A stretch of 64,000 bases of DNA from CBDCWQ01 sp965223435 (GCA_965223435.1 CBDCWQ010000021.1:930001-994000), one strand, 5' to 3'. Shown: positions 51,679 to 61,994, numbered from the stretch's first letter. The notes: a model not told the origin generated them from the letters alone. A program made the numbers and translations.

Positions 51679-51947
51679 GGCCGTGAGACATCAAAGAAGT
51701 CTTTCTCTCTCGTTCCCCAGCTGCGTCTTTTTTTCTTGCGGTCGAGACACATGGCCGTGAGGTGCCAAAGGCTATTTTCATCCCCCGCGGCGTCCTTAGC
51801 GGCGTCTTACCCACTCGGGATCCAACCAGGCTGACAAACCATCATTCCCCTCCAGTGCCTTCAGGCCGCAATTCGTTGTGGGCCGCGGACGCCATCGGAT
51901 GCTGGGCGCAGAAACCCACAAATGATCACACAGATCCATTTTTCTTC

Positions 51948-52193
51948 ATGGCCGGTGAAATCCAGGGATTCGGTTCGGGCAAAACGAAAGAAAAGAAGAA
52001 AGCTCAAGACAAGGAACAGTCGGAGAAAGCCCCGGAGGGACACCAATCCAAGCCCCCAAAAACCGACGAAGACCAAGAAAAAGACCCAAATCAGGCCAAA
52101 GAACCATCGAAAAAAGAACAAGAAGGGCAAGAGGACCAAGAAGATGCAGAAGACGAGAGCAGTGCCATCGGCGGCGGTGGTTTTGGGTTTTGA
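51948..52193 (+). CDS. Low-complexity Lys/Glu/Gln-rich ORF, doubtful
   Basis: Eighty-one residues, mostly Lys, Glu, Gln and Asp (for example KEKKKAQDKEQSEKAPEGHQ), ending in GGGGFGF. The ATG used here has no ribosome-binding site and the frame is open further upstream to 51762. The composition could belong to a charged, disordered tail, or the frame may be chance. It lies between a plus gene and a convergent FG-GAP gene. Confidence 0.3.
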   Translation: MAGEIQGFGSGKTKEKKKAQDKEQSEKAPEGHQSKPPKTDEDQEKDPNQAKEPSKKEQEGQEDQEDAEDESSAIGGGGFGF

Positions 52194-52375
52194 GGTCCAC
52201 GTACAGTTCAACGGCGTCAAGCTGACCGATGGTCGCTTGGGAACAGATCCACCCCAGGCATGCGTGACATCCCCGGAAGTGGAGAGTTTTGCACTGTCAT
52301 GTAGTGCAACGCAAAACTTCGTCCAGAGATGTTCAAAACCCAAATGAACCTACCGTTTCTGTTCAACTCAGTCCC

Positions 52376-53626
52376 TTAGCGAGCGGAGAGAATGCCCATT
52401 CTGAAGTTTCCGGGGTCCGTGGGCAAATTCACTGCAATGTCGTCTCGTCCGTTGCCATCAACGTCTCCGATGCCAACAACCGGGAACACGCCCGACGCAG
52501 CCCTGTCGGAGGAGAATCCATCGTGAACAATGCGATCGCCGGTGATGGCTAGGACGCGGTACATGGGTACTCCGCGATCACGAGCGCTCAAGACAATATC
52601 GTGTACACCATCACCGTCAAAGTCCCCAACGCTCGCAACGGTAAGTCCCAACACACTATGTTCTGACTGACCACGAATCGTGCGAATGATGGAGAAATCT
52701 CGACCCGAGTAAAGATAGATCATGCCTTGCTGTCCATCTCCTCCTCTTTTTGTGTTCATCATCGGCGCGGAGACGACAAAATCAGCGTGGTCGTCACCAT
52801 CTATGTCACCTACGCCCGCGGTCGCCGCCCCTAACCACACATCGTGGTCGTTGGCGTGCAGGGGGGCACCGTATTGGTCGAGAAGAATGGAGCCGTCTTT
52901 GCCCGAGAAGACCATAAAACGCCCGGAACCACGTCCTTCTTCATCCTTGGCACGTATGAACCCAAGAGCCAAATCGTCGAAGCCATCGTTGTTGACGTCT
53001 CCGATTTTCGATGTACGTCCCCCGCGAATACCGTTGAGCACATATCCAAATGGAAACGAAATCTCCCTGTGCATGAGGAGCTCTCCTGTGAGTCCGGCCA
53101 CGACCCGAAGCTCAACAATGGACACACCATTGTCAAAGCGTGTCTCAAGGGCGCCATAGAGATCATCAAAGCCGTCGCCATTCACATCTCCGGGGGATGC
53201 ACACAGCCATGCGTGTTCCGCAGTAAAGATGCGCGCCAGATCAGTCCCCGAATACACCTCTGTGGTTCCGTTGTACGGCGTAAGGCAGAAATCTCCTACC
53301 CCGTCACCATCGAAATCAAAGCCGGCGTTCATCGTAGAAACGTCGTCGCGCTGCAGCAACGTTTCCCCGGTCCGACCGGAATAGATGGCCATGTCTCCCG
53401 CCCTGTGATTGGTCATGTAGTCGGCGTGCCCGTCCCCGTTGATATCCCCAAGGCCATACATTCCATAGGCCTGATCGTAGGCAGAAATCTCCACAACATC
53501 GAGCTGAGCCTTCGTTCGGTCTCGTCGCAATGAATCTTGTGAGTCAAAACTCTGCGCACCATGATACGACTCGGCCCCACATGCGGTCAGAACGGGTAAA
53601 ACGGATAAAATGAGCATCTTTTTCAT
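52376..53626 (-). CDS. FG-GAP repeat lipoprotein
   Basis: Starts at 53626 with a textbook lipobox (MKKMLILSVLPVLTACG, Cys 16). The rest is a series of FG-GAP/integrin-alpha-like beta-propeller blades, each with a Ca-binding loop: GLGDINGDGHADYM, GFDFDGDGVGDFCL, SPGDVNGDGFDDLYG, KIGDVNNDGFDDLALG, GVGDIDGDDHADFVV, SVGDFDGDGVHDIVL and GIGDVDGNGRDDIAV. That is seven blades. Such propellers bind ligands at the cell surface. The reading frame open to 53710 is excluded. Confidence 0.85.
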   Translation of the reverse strand: MKKMLILSVLPVLTACGAESYHGAQSFDSQDSLRRDRTKAQLDVVEISAYDQAYGMYGLGDINGDGHADYMTNHRAGDMAIYSGRTGETLLQRDDVSTMNAGFDFDGDGVGDFCLTPYNGTTEVYSGTDLARIFTAEHAWLCASPGDVNGDGFDDLYGALETRFDNGVSIVELRVVAGLTGELLMHREISFPFGYVLNGIRGGRTSKIGDVNNDGFDDLALGFIRAKDEEGRGSGRFMVFSGKDGSILLDQYGAPLHANDHDVWLGAATAGVGDIDGDDHADFVVSAPMMNTKRGGDGQQGMIYLYSGRDFSIIRTIRGQSEHSVLGLTVASVGDFDGDGVHDIVLSARDRGVPMYRVLAITGDRIVHDGFSSDRAASGVFPVVGIGDVDGNGRDDIAVNLPTDPGNFRMGILSAR

Positions 53627-53967
53627 GTCGAAGAAACAGTCAGCAAAAAGCGGGCCATCCCTAGAACGCCAATAGTTCCGGAGGAAGGCCGTTGGGGAGT
53701 GTTCTCTCAACTGAACGCAAGCGGGGAGACTTCTCTCCCCCCGTCAAGACATTTTGCTCATGGCGGCCACTCACTTTGTGAAAGTGTATGCAGCACGGTG
53801 TCGCGAAGCCTCCTCAACCTTCCCGTTTGGGCCAACCCAGTCGATTCGCTCCCGCGTCGTGCCGTGGCCTCCTTCTTTCTCGTTGGTGGAGAGGACGCCG
53901 AAAACGGAGGATCGCCAGATGCTCGTGCCGTTTGGGGCATCGCTAGCCCGCGTACCACTCGACGGGT

Positions 53968-54030
53968 CCGGCGCGCGATTCACAGCGTCTTCTCGTGCTC
54001 CGGTCGTGTGGAGCCGATCTCCGTTGGCCC
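53968..54030 (+). pseudogene. Fragment of a LamG domain from a second copy of the giant gene
   Basis: GARFTASSRAPVVWSRS is identical at protein level to the LamG part of the giant gene (29258-29310), and the DNA matches about nine bases in ten over some 50 bases. Beyond it the frame diverges and no domain continues. It is a scrap of a paralogue; see the feature at 57310 and the finding on rearrangement. Confidence 0.75.
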
Positions 54031-54166
54031 TGTGCTCGATTTTTGGGCTCCCACGACCGTGGAAGGCGAACGTACCCGTAACGACTACAAATGCCGACAT
54101 GTTTCTTTTGAGTTCGAACCGTGGTTCAGCCTCGCCCCGAGTCGAAAGTCGGGGCCCACTAAAGCG

Positions 54167-57100
54167 TTATCTTGCGTCATCGAGTTCCGAAACGTTCGGC
54201 TGGGTATTGTCTTCGAGCGGTGGTTTTGTTGTCCACTGCCAAATCATGAACTTGCCGCTTTCGTAGCGAACTAAAAGCTCAACTGAGGTGACAACTTTGT
54301 AGTCCAATGCCTTGCCCCTATAGATGTTGAAAGGGAGTGGTTCATCGCGCCAGATCTGATCAAACACGATCTTGTAGTCTTTCATTGTCAGGCCATGAAA
54401 ATGGCGAAAGTGCGACTCGATTGTCTTCGGAATATTGACCATGAATTCGCTTCGGCCCCTTGGATCGAGGGGAAAGGTCGGCATGATTGTATCGAGACCG
54501 CGAACCGGATAGCCCGTGTTGTTGGTGCGAATATTGGCCTGGAGGTCACTAGAGCTGAAGGGTTGGTCCATCCATTGATCGTATTCGGGAGATTCGATAT
54601 ATCGATCATACATCATCGCTTTTTGGCTTTGAACCAGCCGGTCTTGGTCGGGGGTGCTTGCGTGGTTCCAGAAATCTCGCTGTTGCTTGCCGGACATGAA
54701 ATTGAATTGCTTTGCTGCTTGCTCGGGTGAGCCCCCGGGCAGATACCCAGGGGGCCACCAAGCAAGGACAAGCGGGGGGCCAGCTTTGAAGTTTACCGTA
54801 GCCTCGACGGTGTAGGATGCAGCGTACGGGGGTTCGACATCGAATAACCCGAAAGAAATTGGGTCCAAAAGAGCGACGTGGATGTCCAAGTGCCCGTCGG
54901 CTTTCCTAGCGACAGTGTCGCTACGGTTTAGGGTCGCCTCGACCCACTGCGGAAACTCCCCTCGGAAATAGTGTCTTCGTTTCGTCAAATCGGACGGGAC
55001 GTCGGGCAACTGATGGTCTGTCAAGTGAAGCGACTCTGGCTTGGATTTCACCCATGCTTTGATGTAGGCCGGTGGGGGGGCCCGATCCCAGTCTTTGTTG
55101 TGCGCAGTCAGTTTCTGGGTGGCCCTGTGTTCCGCTACGGTCTGTAGACGTTCTTTCAGGTTGATGTCGGCTGTTTCCCACCAGCTCGCTTTTTCGGTGG
55201 AGGACAGCCGCGAATAGCTTTCTAAAAGCTCCGTATCCGACATCGCTTTGAAGTGGGCGAACGAAGAATGAGCGGGGCTTTCGGGGAATTGCCACTGCAC
55301 AACCAACCGTGTGCCGTCGGTGAACGACCAGACTCGGTTGAGGCCAGTCACGATAGCGTGATTCGTTTCGCGTGACGTCCATCGGTCGAAGGTGCGATAT
55401 GCGATCATTTGGACTTGCTTCCCATGACGTTTAAAGTGCCCAGCGAGCACTTTGTCATGATCGGTTGTCTGATAAAATGCATCTTGTTTGTTTGGATCCG
55501 TCGGCATGGATGCAACCTCAAACCAACTCATGTCGATACCTGGCTCGACCACGATGATGCCGGGCACGGTTTCTGGCAGGGGAGCCCAACCCTGTTTCTT
55601 TCGGTGGGCCTTATAGTGCGTAAACGTGACTTCTTCTATGGCTCGTTGGACCCGGACTTTCTCTTCTGTAGACGCACCGTCGGCCCACTCTGTGAATTGA
55701 GGAGAATGTACGAGCCAGCGCTGATTGCGCACGATGTCCCATACGGTGGTTCCTGGTATCACGTTGGGCTCCCACCAGAAGTATTCAAGCTCTGGGGGGC
55801 CAGCATCGTCGTCGAATTCGATCTTGAGATTGACCGCAGTGACGATACGTTGTTCGCTTTCGAGAAGCTTCCAGCCATCTATGATGGACCACGCCTTCTT
55901 TTTGATTCTGCGCCCTGCCTCCAGTTCGTTCTTAGACCATTGGTCAAGTTTTCGAAAATCACCTTGCTGCTTTTTAGGCTCGAGCGACAGGCTGGGCACG
56001 ACGAGGTTGTAGTAGCGAAGAACGCTGTAGGAACCATCACTTCTTGTGCGTAGACGGCCCTTGAGCTGTTTGGGTGGCGGTGGCAGCCCGCGGGACAGGC
56101 GCCACTCCGCAAACGCCCGTAGGTTGGGGTCGAGGGATACGTCCAGTAGGCGTTCGGAGTTGCTCTTCGGGAGCTTTGCCGGCACCGATCTTGTTGTGAC
56201 CTCGAAGTCCTTGTCGGCTGGCAACTTTGTGACGCCCTCCTCAGAGGGCACAGACGTGTCCGCGGGGCCCTCTTCACCGGGGAGTGAACCTTCGTAGACG
56301 AGACGCCTGAGCAAATTCTTCCGCGCGGCGGCCCAGTCTCCAGCCGAAGGCTTTCGGGTGAGAGTATCGAAAATCCATTGGTCGACAGCCCGAATATGGG
56401 CATCTCGAAGCGCGCTCGGTATGCTGGGATCTGAGACCTGATCGACGTACCAGCTATGCCATAACCCGACCGGATGCGTATAGACTACCCGCGGAACACC
56501 CGGGTTTGAATCGAGCCACATCACGGTACCTTGCGGGCTTTCAAGGCGGAAGTCTTCAATCCACCGTGGGGCGCGATAAATGTCTACACTTTGACCTGTC
56601 TTGTGCAGGACAACGTCTTGGGACAACTTGTGGTGCCACCATAGCCGAAGCTGTTGGCGATACTCCGCTTTCGCGGCGTCCGGTAGAGAAAAAGCCAGAT
56701 TGTCGATCAGGTTTTGGGAGAACTCGTTTTCAAGTCCTTCTCCATGGGAGGCCAGGGCCGTCGGAATCCACGCGTAAAGTGCTTCGGGTGTTTTGGCGGG
56801 TAGTTCAGGGACAGAACCGACGTATTCATAGGGAGCCGATGGCGCGTCGAATGGTACCTCAGCCTCCACCACCAACACGTTCGGACGCGCTTGGCTCACC
56901 AGGATTTCGACCCACGTGTTGATTTCAGACTCATCGATGGCGGTGCTTACGCCTGCCTGAGTTGCGAGGCCAGCCATGCCAGTCAGAATTGCCTTCAGGG
57001 CCTCTCTACCCCCGGCCGCGGTCGCGGCTTCAAAAAGAAGGAGCCCGTTGTACTGAACAAGTTCAGGTCGTGCGACAAAAAGGGCGGACGGAAAGTGTGC

Positions 57101-57304
57101 TGGGTAGAGGACCGAAGGGACACTTTGTGATCGAATGCTGTCCATATAGTGATCGTGCACATCCACAAACCAGATCGCGGCGGTACTGGATTCGAGGGCA
57201 GTCATTAGATCTTGAATGCGGCGACTTGAGTACGGAAAGCCGTTGTCTCGGACAAACCGGTTCATCTGTCCAAACAAGAGGTCCGCTTGCTCCGTCAAGG
57301 CCAC
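54167..57304 (-). CDS. Large protein sharing a segment with the giant gene, 1,045-1,046 residues
   Basis: Begins at GTG 57304. Its first 55 residues (TEQADLLFGQMNRFVRDNGF, then PYSSRRIQDLMTALESSTAAIWFVDVHDHY) match the middle of the giant protein near nt 25800 (VQAFVIDHGFPYSSQRIQDLSTLLTSSTALIWFIDVYEYL). The rest is charged and beta/helix-mixed, with several WW-rich motifs (LEYFWWEPNVIPGTTVWD, LVLAWWPPGYLPGG) that are not recognised. It has no signal peptide because its 5' end is a breakpoint: on the other strand the adjoining bases are an LRR of the same ancestor. It may be a decayed gene segment that stays open, or a chimeric gene. A stem GCCCCGA/TCGGGGC at 54134-54155 lies after its stop. 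Confidence 0.55.
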   Translation of the reverse strand: MALTEQADLLFGQMNRFVRDNGFPYSSRRIQDLMTALESSTAAIWFVDVHDHYMDSIRSQSVPSVLYPAHFPSALFVARPELVQYNGLLLFEAATAAGGREALKAILTGMAGLATQAGVSTAIDESEINTWVEILVSQARPNVLVVEAEVPFDAPSAPYEYVGSVPELPAKTPEALYAWIPTALASHGEGLENEFSQNLIDNLAFSLPDAAKAEYRQQLRLWWHHKLSQDVVLHKTGQSVDIYRAPRWIEDFRLESPQGTVMWLDSNPGVPRVVYTHPVGLWHSWYVDQVSDPSIPSALRDAHIRAVDQWIFDTLTRKPSAGDWAAARKNLLRRLVYEGSLPGEEGPADTSVPSEEGVTKLPADKDFEVTTRSVPAKLPKSNSERLLDVSLDPNLRAFAEWRLSRGLPPPPKQLKGRLRTRSDGSYSVLRYYNLVVPSLSLEPKKQQGDFRKLDQWSKNELEAGRRIKKKAWSIIDGWKLLESEQRIVTAVNLKIEFDDDAGPPELEYFWWEPNVIPGTTVWDIVRNQRWLVHSPQFTEWADGASTEEKVRVQRAIEEVTFTHYKAHRKKQGWAPLPETVPGIIVVEPGIDMSWFEVASMPTDPNKQDAFYQTTDHDKVLAGHFKRHGKQVQMIAYRTFDRWTSRETNHAIVTGLNRVWSFTDGTRLVVQWQFPESPAHSSFAHFKAMSDTELLESYSRLSSTEKASWWETADINLKERLQTVAEHRATQKLTAHNKDWDRAPPPAYIKAWVKSKPESLHLTDHQLPDVPSDLTKRRHYFRGEFPQWVEATLNRSDTVARKADGHLDIHVALLDPISFGLFDVEPPYAASYTVEATVNFKAGPPLVLAWWPPGYLPGGSPEQAAKQFNFMSGKQQRDFWNHASTPDQDRLVQSQKAMMYDRYIESPEYDQWMDQPFSSSDLQANIRTNNTGYPVRGLDTIMPTFPLDPRGRSEFMVNIPKTIESHFRHFHGLTMKDYKIVFDQIWRDEPLPFNIYRGKALDYKVVTSVELLVRYESGKFMIWQWTTKPPLEDNTQPNVSELDDAR

Positions 57305-57309
57305 AGCGG

Positions 57310-57612
57310 CTATTTCTTGACCGCAATATCATCGACGACCTGATCCCGCCTGAGTATGGGCAACTGGCCTCACTGAGGTACCTGGACCTTAGTCACAACC
57401 GCATTTTTTTTGGCGATGATCTTCGGTTCACCGACACCCAGCAAAGTAAGACCATGGTTCGAACGCTCGTTGTCATCGTCGAAGACGACGACCCGTCCGA
57501 ACCGGCCTCGACGGCAGAGAATGCTCAGGTCGAGAGCGGGAGCAGGGCAGCGCCAGGAAGTGGACCCGGAAGTGGCTCGAACGGAGCTTCGGGTGGTTCC
57601 GAACCACGGTGA
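57310..57612 (+). pseudogene. C-terminal LRR/tail fragment of a giant-gene paralogue
   Basis: Reads LDRNIIDDLIPPEYGQLASL then RYLDLSHN, matching the giant's LDHNRIDDPIPPEFGQLTSLKNLDLSHN. It then jumps to GDDLRFTDTQQSKTMVRTLV (giant: GDDFRFVDTEQRKTFHRALF) and ends with a PGSGPGSGSNG-type tail and stop. About 120 residues present in the giant are missing between the two parts, an internal deletion. It starts at the breakpoint with the minus-strand gene; no start codon of its own, so it is a remnant. Confidence 0.8.
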
Positions 57613-57770
57613 GCTTTGCGTTTTTTGGGCAACACGACGAGGCCGACCTTATCCGACAATCCCGAGACTCAGAATCTTGGTGAGCTTCGAGCCGCCTTCC
57701 GTGGTTTCGTCCGAGTCGTTGCACCAAGGGGGTGCGGGCTGGACTTTGGAGTCTAGCCGGGGTTGAAACG

Positions 57771-60700
57771 TTAGCGGCGGGGGGCTTCTGGGTTGGATTT
57801 GGGTGCGGGGCTGGCTCGCCTTTTGGGCTTGGTGGGGATGGTCATTTTTTGCCAGATGCCGCCGGTGGAAAAACATGCCCAGCCCCAGCGCAGCCATCGA
57901 AGCATCATGGCGGCGAGCCACATGGCCCAGGCAAGCATGGCGATGCGGTAGACGACGAGCGGGAAAGAGAACACAGTGGCTTGGGGTAAGAGTGTGCCCG
58001 AGCGGTCTTGGTACCATTTGAGGAGGTGGGCGCTCGAGGCGTTGCCGAGGATTTGCATTTCGGGCAGGCCGAGCAGTCCTCGGCGGATGGAACCGAAGAG
58101 GCAAGCCATGGCGATGAGGGTGAGGAGAACCAGGCCCATTTGCTGGAGGTTGAAGCGGATGGGGCCCCCGCGGTTTGGGCGTTTTTTTCTTTCGCCCAGA
58201 ATGAGGAACCAGGCGACGACGGGTGCGGCGACCCACACGGAGCCCTGGGTGAGACCCAGGCCGAGGAGCAACCAGTGAAACCATCGAAGGGGTGTCGACC
58301 GGATTTGTCCCAATCCCAAAGACACCAAAGAGAAGACAAGAAGGAGGCTCCAAAACAGGACGGCGGGGCCTATCCCAGGAGCGCTCACCCACAGGGGCCA
58401 GCGGCTTCGGCCGAGCTCGATGTGGGTTTCGACGTTGACTGAGTCTCGGCCGATGTCGACTTTGGGGGACACAAAATAGGTTTTGATGCCCCCTGGCTGG
58501 GTCCAGGAAAGTGCGATGGATTGTTTGCCGGGCGCGATGGACAGCACGACGGAGCGGCCCTCTTGCTGGATGGGCTGTACCCGGTTGTCTATGGAAAGCG
58601 ATTCGAGCGTACCTTCTTCGGGGAGGATGATGGCGTGTTGGATGCCGCGGCTGCTGCGGGCCGTCAGCGACAGGGCTGCGCGGGTTGACCGGATCCCTGG
58701 GGTGACAATGAGTTTTGCTCGGTCGATGGTTAAGGTTTGGCCGCCAGCGCCTCCGGGACGGGAAAAACGCAAACTGAGCTGCTCGCTTGGCCAGGGCTGC
58801 CATTCTCGGATACGGGCCTCGGCGGAGATTTTTTGGTGAATAGGTGGCGCCCCTTGGGTTTCGACGTGCCACAGGGGGCTGACGTCCAAACGCCAAACCT
58901 CGGTCGAATACATGGTTTCTGGGGCGCGTAGGGTGAGCTCGGTTTGCTCTTTGATGACCGAGCTCCATTCCACGGTGGTATCGTCAGGAGGCATGTTGAC
59001 CAGCATGCGGCCATTAACCACGTGGGTGTTGGCCGTGGTGACGGACTCCCCAGCGAGCAACGGAATCTCGAGGACCACCGGAACCCCCGGTGGGGTCTGT
59101 CGAACGATGCGCGTGTGGATTCGCCACGAAAGGCCGAAGCGAAGGGTTCGCTCTACCCGAACAAAGGGGGGAAGGGCATCTTGAGGCGACGGATTCTCTT
59201 GTCCGTCCGGCCCGGTCGCCGGCTGGATTCGCGTGAGCTGCAGGTGGTCATCGGCGATGCCGTCGTTGTGAAGACCCTCGATGCGCCATCCGGGCGCGTG
59301 AACTTCGACACGGTGGGGCTTAAGTGGCAACGAAAATTGCAACGTCTCGCTGTCTGGCTCGGGCCCGCGGAACAGAATCGTGTGAACCCCGGGCGATAGC
59401 CATAGCCACAGCTGCCCATCATTATTTCTCACCAGTCCTTTGGCCTCTTGTGCGTCGAGCAGCACTTCTGATGGGGTCCAGGGAACCGGGAGCGTGGGCA
59501 GGGGGATGGTCGTTTCCGATGCAGCGGAAACGGACATGCGCCCGAGGATGACTCCTCTCTCCACGGTGATCTTGAGGGCTGAGCTGGCAGCGCACTCTGG
59601 GTGGCACTCCGGTTTGGCCAGCAACCTTGTTTGCAAATCTTGCAACAGACCCGAAGAAGGGAACTCGGCCCTTGCGGGTGCGGGGAGCAAAAGCGAGACG
59701 ATGAACAGTAGGGCTGAGGCTGCCCTGGCTGGGGTGTCGCTTGGTTCCATTTTTTTTCGAAAGGTACGCAACGTGTGAATTCCGCCCAAGAACCCGAGGA
59801 TGAGGAGCAGCACCAAAAAGACCCGAATGAATCCGAGTACCAGGTTCATGGTGGGCGACAAGAGCGCCAAGTGAACCTCTTGGCTCTTGCTGACCGGGCC
59901 TTGCCAGCTGAGATGGGCGATGTTCCAGCTCCAGTCGGTGAGGCCGGCCCCTGTAGAGACCAGGGCGTTCGGATCTGGACCATAAAAGTACGGTCCGCTT
60001 TGGGAGCGGCTTAGGATGGAGGAGGACTGCTTTGGCGCTTTTTTCTTTCGCGGTCGCTGCTCGGATGCTTGTGGAGGGGGTGCGGCCGGGGCCTCTTCGT
60101 GGGCGGCGCCCTTCATCTGGGCGACCTCGAAATCCTCGTTTCCATCAAAAAAGCCGCCCTGTGCATTTCGGGCCGACTCAAAGGTCGTCCCCGAGTGCAT
60201 AAGCCCTTGGTAGGGGCGTTCAAGTGCCGGATGGAGGGCGAGGCGTGCCTCGCGGATCATGAAAGGAATGGCGAGGAGGATCAGGATGGCCAAAAACACA
60301 TACCGTGCGCCCTGGCAGGCTTTATGGATGCGGCCTTCGGGGAGGACGCGCCGGAGTGCTTCCAGGCCGGCGACAAACAGCCACGACCATCGGGGCGCCT
60401 CCGGCTCCAAGTAGGTGAGGGCCAAGGTTGCAAACGCGACCAGGCCCCAACGCCAGCCCCATAGTTTGGCGGTTGCAAGGGTGAAGATGAGGACCAAGAA
60501 AAGATCAAGAAGGGTCCAACGCTCGACCCAGCTCGGTGAAGCCTGGTCGACCCCGGTGGCATGAATAAGTGTCCATCCCGGTGGCAAGTGAATTTTTGCC
60601 GAGACTTTTTGAAAATCATGGTTCCAGCCGACTGCGGAGAAGCGGTTGCTAATGTTTTTCATTCGGCTGTCCGCTTTGAGTTGAATGGCGCCATGGCGGA

Positions 60701-61994
60701 TTTCAACGCCTTGAGGGCCATCCTCGGTAAGTTCGGTGACAAATTGGTCGACCCCCATCACCGAGACCCGTCCGAGGTCGGTGGATGCACCCATTTCGAG
60801 GCGCCAGCTTTGTGAGAGGCTGCCGGTGACGCGATCGTGCACGGTATAACCACGCCCGTCGAAATCGAGCCACAGCGTTCGGTCAAGCTCGAGTTTGTCC
60901 GGGCTCGGCGGATCATTGCCTCGTCGATTCTCGGAGAAGTTCATGGTGTTGCCCCCTCGGACAAGATACGCGGGGAAGCGCTTCCACTCTTCAGGGAGCG
61001 TGGTCTGGAGGGGATCGATGGCCGGTACGCCCGTGATATCTACGAGGCGAAGGGCTGGCCGTGCGTCGAATACCCAGACCTCTTCTGTGTCCCAGGGGGT
61101 GGTGGGTGATGGCGCCTTGAGCACCGTGACCGGGCCGCTTTGGCGGGCTTCAACTTCGACAATCCAGGTTCCCGGCCGTACCTGGATGATGAGTTCGCCT
61201 TCGGATTCGATTCGTGCCGGTAAGGGGCTCAAGATGGCCATGGGGACCGTGCCTTCGGGAAGGGTATGGGCGAGCTCTACTTGACGGTTCTTGCCGGAAA
61301 CTCTGAGTTCGATGTGGGTCACGATCAGCAAGGGCACTTCGTCCACCAGTTTGCGGTGCACCACGACCTCAAGGCTATCGGAGGTTGTGTCTTGGCCGTC
61401 GATCGTGCCTTCGAGCCATAGGCGGCCTTCTTTGTCCCAGTTGGGTGCGGATTCTTCCTTTCCGTTCAGTTCGAGGCTCAGAAGGCCTGTCGTTTTGGGG
61501 ACCGGGAGCATTTCGGGCAGTTGGGTCCATCTAAACTGGCCGCGGACGGTGTGTTGGCCTTGGCTGAGATACACGCTTGCAGAGCCGTTTCGTTCGAGGA
61601 CAACAGCCGATTTGCCGTCTACGGTGACCTCATGGGGCCACAACTCTTCGTTCCCGGGAAGGGCGACCCACGATGCGATGTGCACCAACCATTCTTGCGA
61701 GAAGCGTCCTCCTTTTTCATCGAGCGTGAAGTGAAGCCGAGACGGCCAAATGCATTGCCTGCGGATGTCGTTGCCAAAAAAAGATGGGCACTGGCTGTCT
61801 TCGTGCCCGTATAACACCCACTCGGCCCAAGGCTTGAGCGGCGATGGGATTTTAGGCTGTGAGGGTGGTGTTCCGCTGGCCGTGCTTGCGACCAAAAAAA
61901 CGAACCATGCCACCAAGCTTAAAGCTTTTTGTGCCACAAGATTGACTACGGTGAAGCCCCGGGTTTGGGCAACCGAAGAACGGAGCGAAACCAC
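57771..61994 (-). CDS. Large membrane protein with two periplasmic beta-rich regions
   Basis: About 1,407 residues. An N-terminal signal or membrane segment (LSLVAWFVFLVASTASG, residues about 25-42) is followed by a beta-rich region to about 490. Transmembrane stretches occur near 495-530 (LFLVLIFTLATAKLWGW), 565-585, 715-740 and 765-780, then a second beta-rich region, with helices near 1220-1380 at the C-terminus. Both beta regions contain similar blocks (a strand, then LPEGTVPMA/IPLLAGESVTTAN-like loops), suggesting an internal duplication. The frame starts at GTG 61994; GTG at 61937 would fit the signal equally. No catalytic motif recognised; probably an inner-membrane envelope protein. 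Confidence 0.75.
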   Translation of the reverse strand: MVSLRSSVAQTRGFTVVNLVAQKALSLVAWFVFLVASTASGTPPSQPKIPSPLKPWAEWVLYGHEDSQCPSFFGNDIRRQCIWPSRLHFTLDEKGGRFSQEWLVHIASWVALPGNEELWPHEVTVDGKSAVVLERNGSASVYLSQGQHTVRGQFRWTQLPEMLPVPKTTGLLSLELNGKEESAPNWDKEGRLWLEGTIDGQDTTSDSLEVVVHRKLVDEVPLLIVTHIELRVSGKNRQVELAHTLPEGTVPMAILSPLPARIESEGELIIQVRPGTWIVEVEARQSGPVTVLKAPSPTTPWDTEEVWVFDARPALRLVDITGVPAIDPLQTTLPEEWKRFPAYLVRGGNTMNFSENRRGNDPPSPDKLELDRTLWLDFDGRGYTVHDRVTGSLSQSWRLEMGASTDLGRVSVMGVDQFVTELTEDGPQGVEIRHGAIQLKADSRMKNISNRFSAVGWNHDFQKVSAKIHLPPGWTLIHATGVDQASPSWVERWTLLDLFLVLIFTLATAKLWGWRWGLVAFATLALTYLEPEAPRWSWLFVAGLEALRRVLPEGRIHKACQGARYVFLAILILLAIPFMIREARLALHPALERPYQGLMHSGTTFESARNAQGGFFDGNEDFEVAQMKGAAHEEAPAAPPPQASEQRPRKKKAPKQSSSILSRSQSGPYFYGPDPNALVSTGAGLTDWSWNIAHLSWQGPVSKSQEVHLALLSPTMNLVLGFIRVFLVLLLILGFLGGIHTLRTFRKKMEPSDTPARAASALLFIVSLLLPAPARAEFPSSGLLQDLQTRLLAKPECHPECAASSALKITVERGVILGRMSVSAASETTIPLPTLPVPWTPSEVLLDAQEAKGLVRNNDGQLWLWLSPGVHTILFRGPEPDSETLQFSLPLKPHRVEVHAPGWRIEGLHNDGIADDHLQLTRIQPATGPDGQENPSPQDALPPFVRVERTLRFGLSWRIHTRIVRQTPPGVPVVLEIPLLAGESVTTANTHVVNGRMLVNMPPDDTTVEWSSVIKEQTELTLRAPETMYSTEVWRLDVSPLWHVETQGAPPIHQKISAEARIREWQPWPSEQLSLRFSRPGGAGGQTLTIDRAKLIVTPGIRSTRAALSLTARSSRGIQHAIILPEEGTLESLSIDNRVQPIQQEGRSVVLSIAPGKQSIALSWTQPGGIKTYFVSPKVDIGRDSVNVETHIELGRSRWPLWVSAPGIGPAVLFWSLLLVFSLVSLGLGQIRSTPLRWFHWLLLGLGLTQGSVWVAAPVVAWFLILGERKKRPNRGGPIRFNLQQMGLVLLTLIAMACLFGSIRRGLLGLPEMQILGNASSAHLLKWYQDRSGTLLPQATVFSFPLVVYRIAMLAWAMWLAAMMLRWLRWGWACFSTGGIWQKMTIPTKPKRRASPAPKSNPEAPRR

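Noticed and set aside
51861..52343. Minus-strand 160-codon frame with a very hydrophobic middle, opposite the charged ORF
   Set aside because: It is the complement of Lys/Glu codons (AAG/GAA become CTT/TTC), which automatically gives Leu/Phe; no ribosome-binding site or family match.
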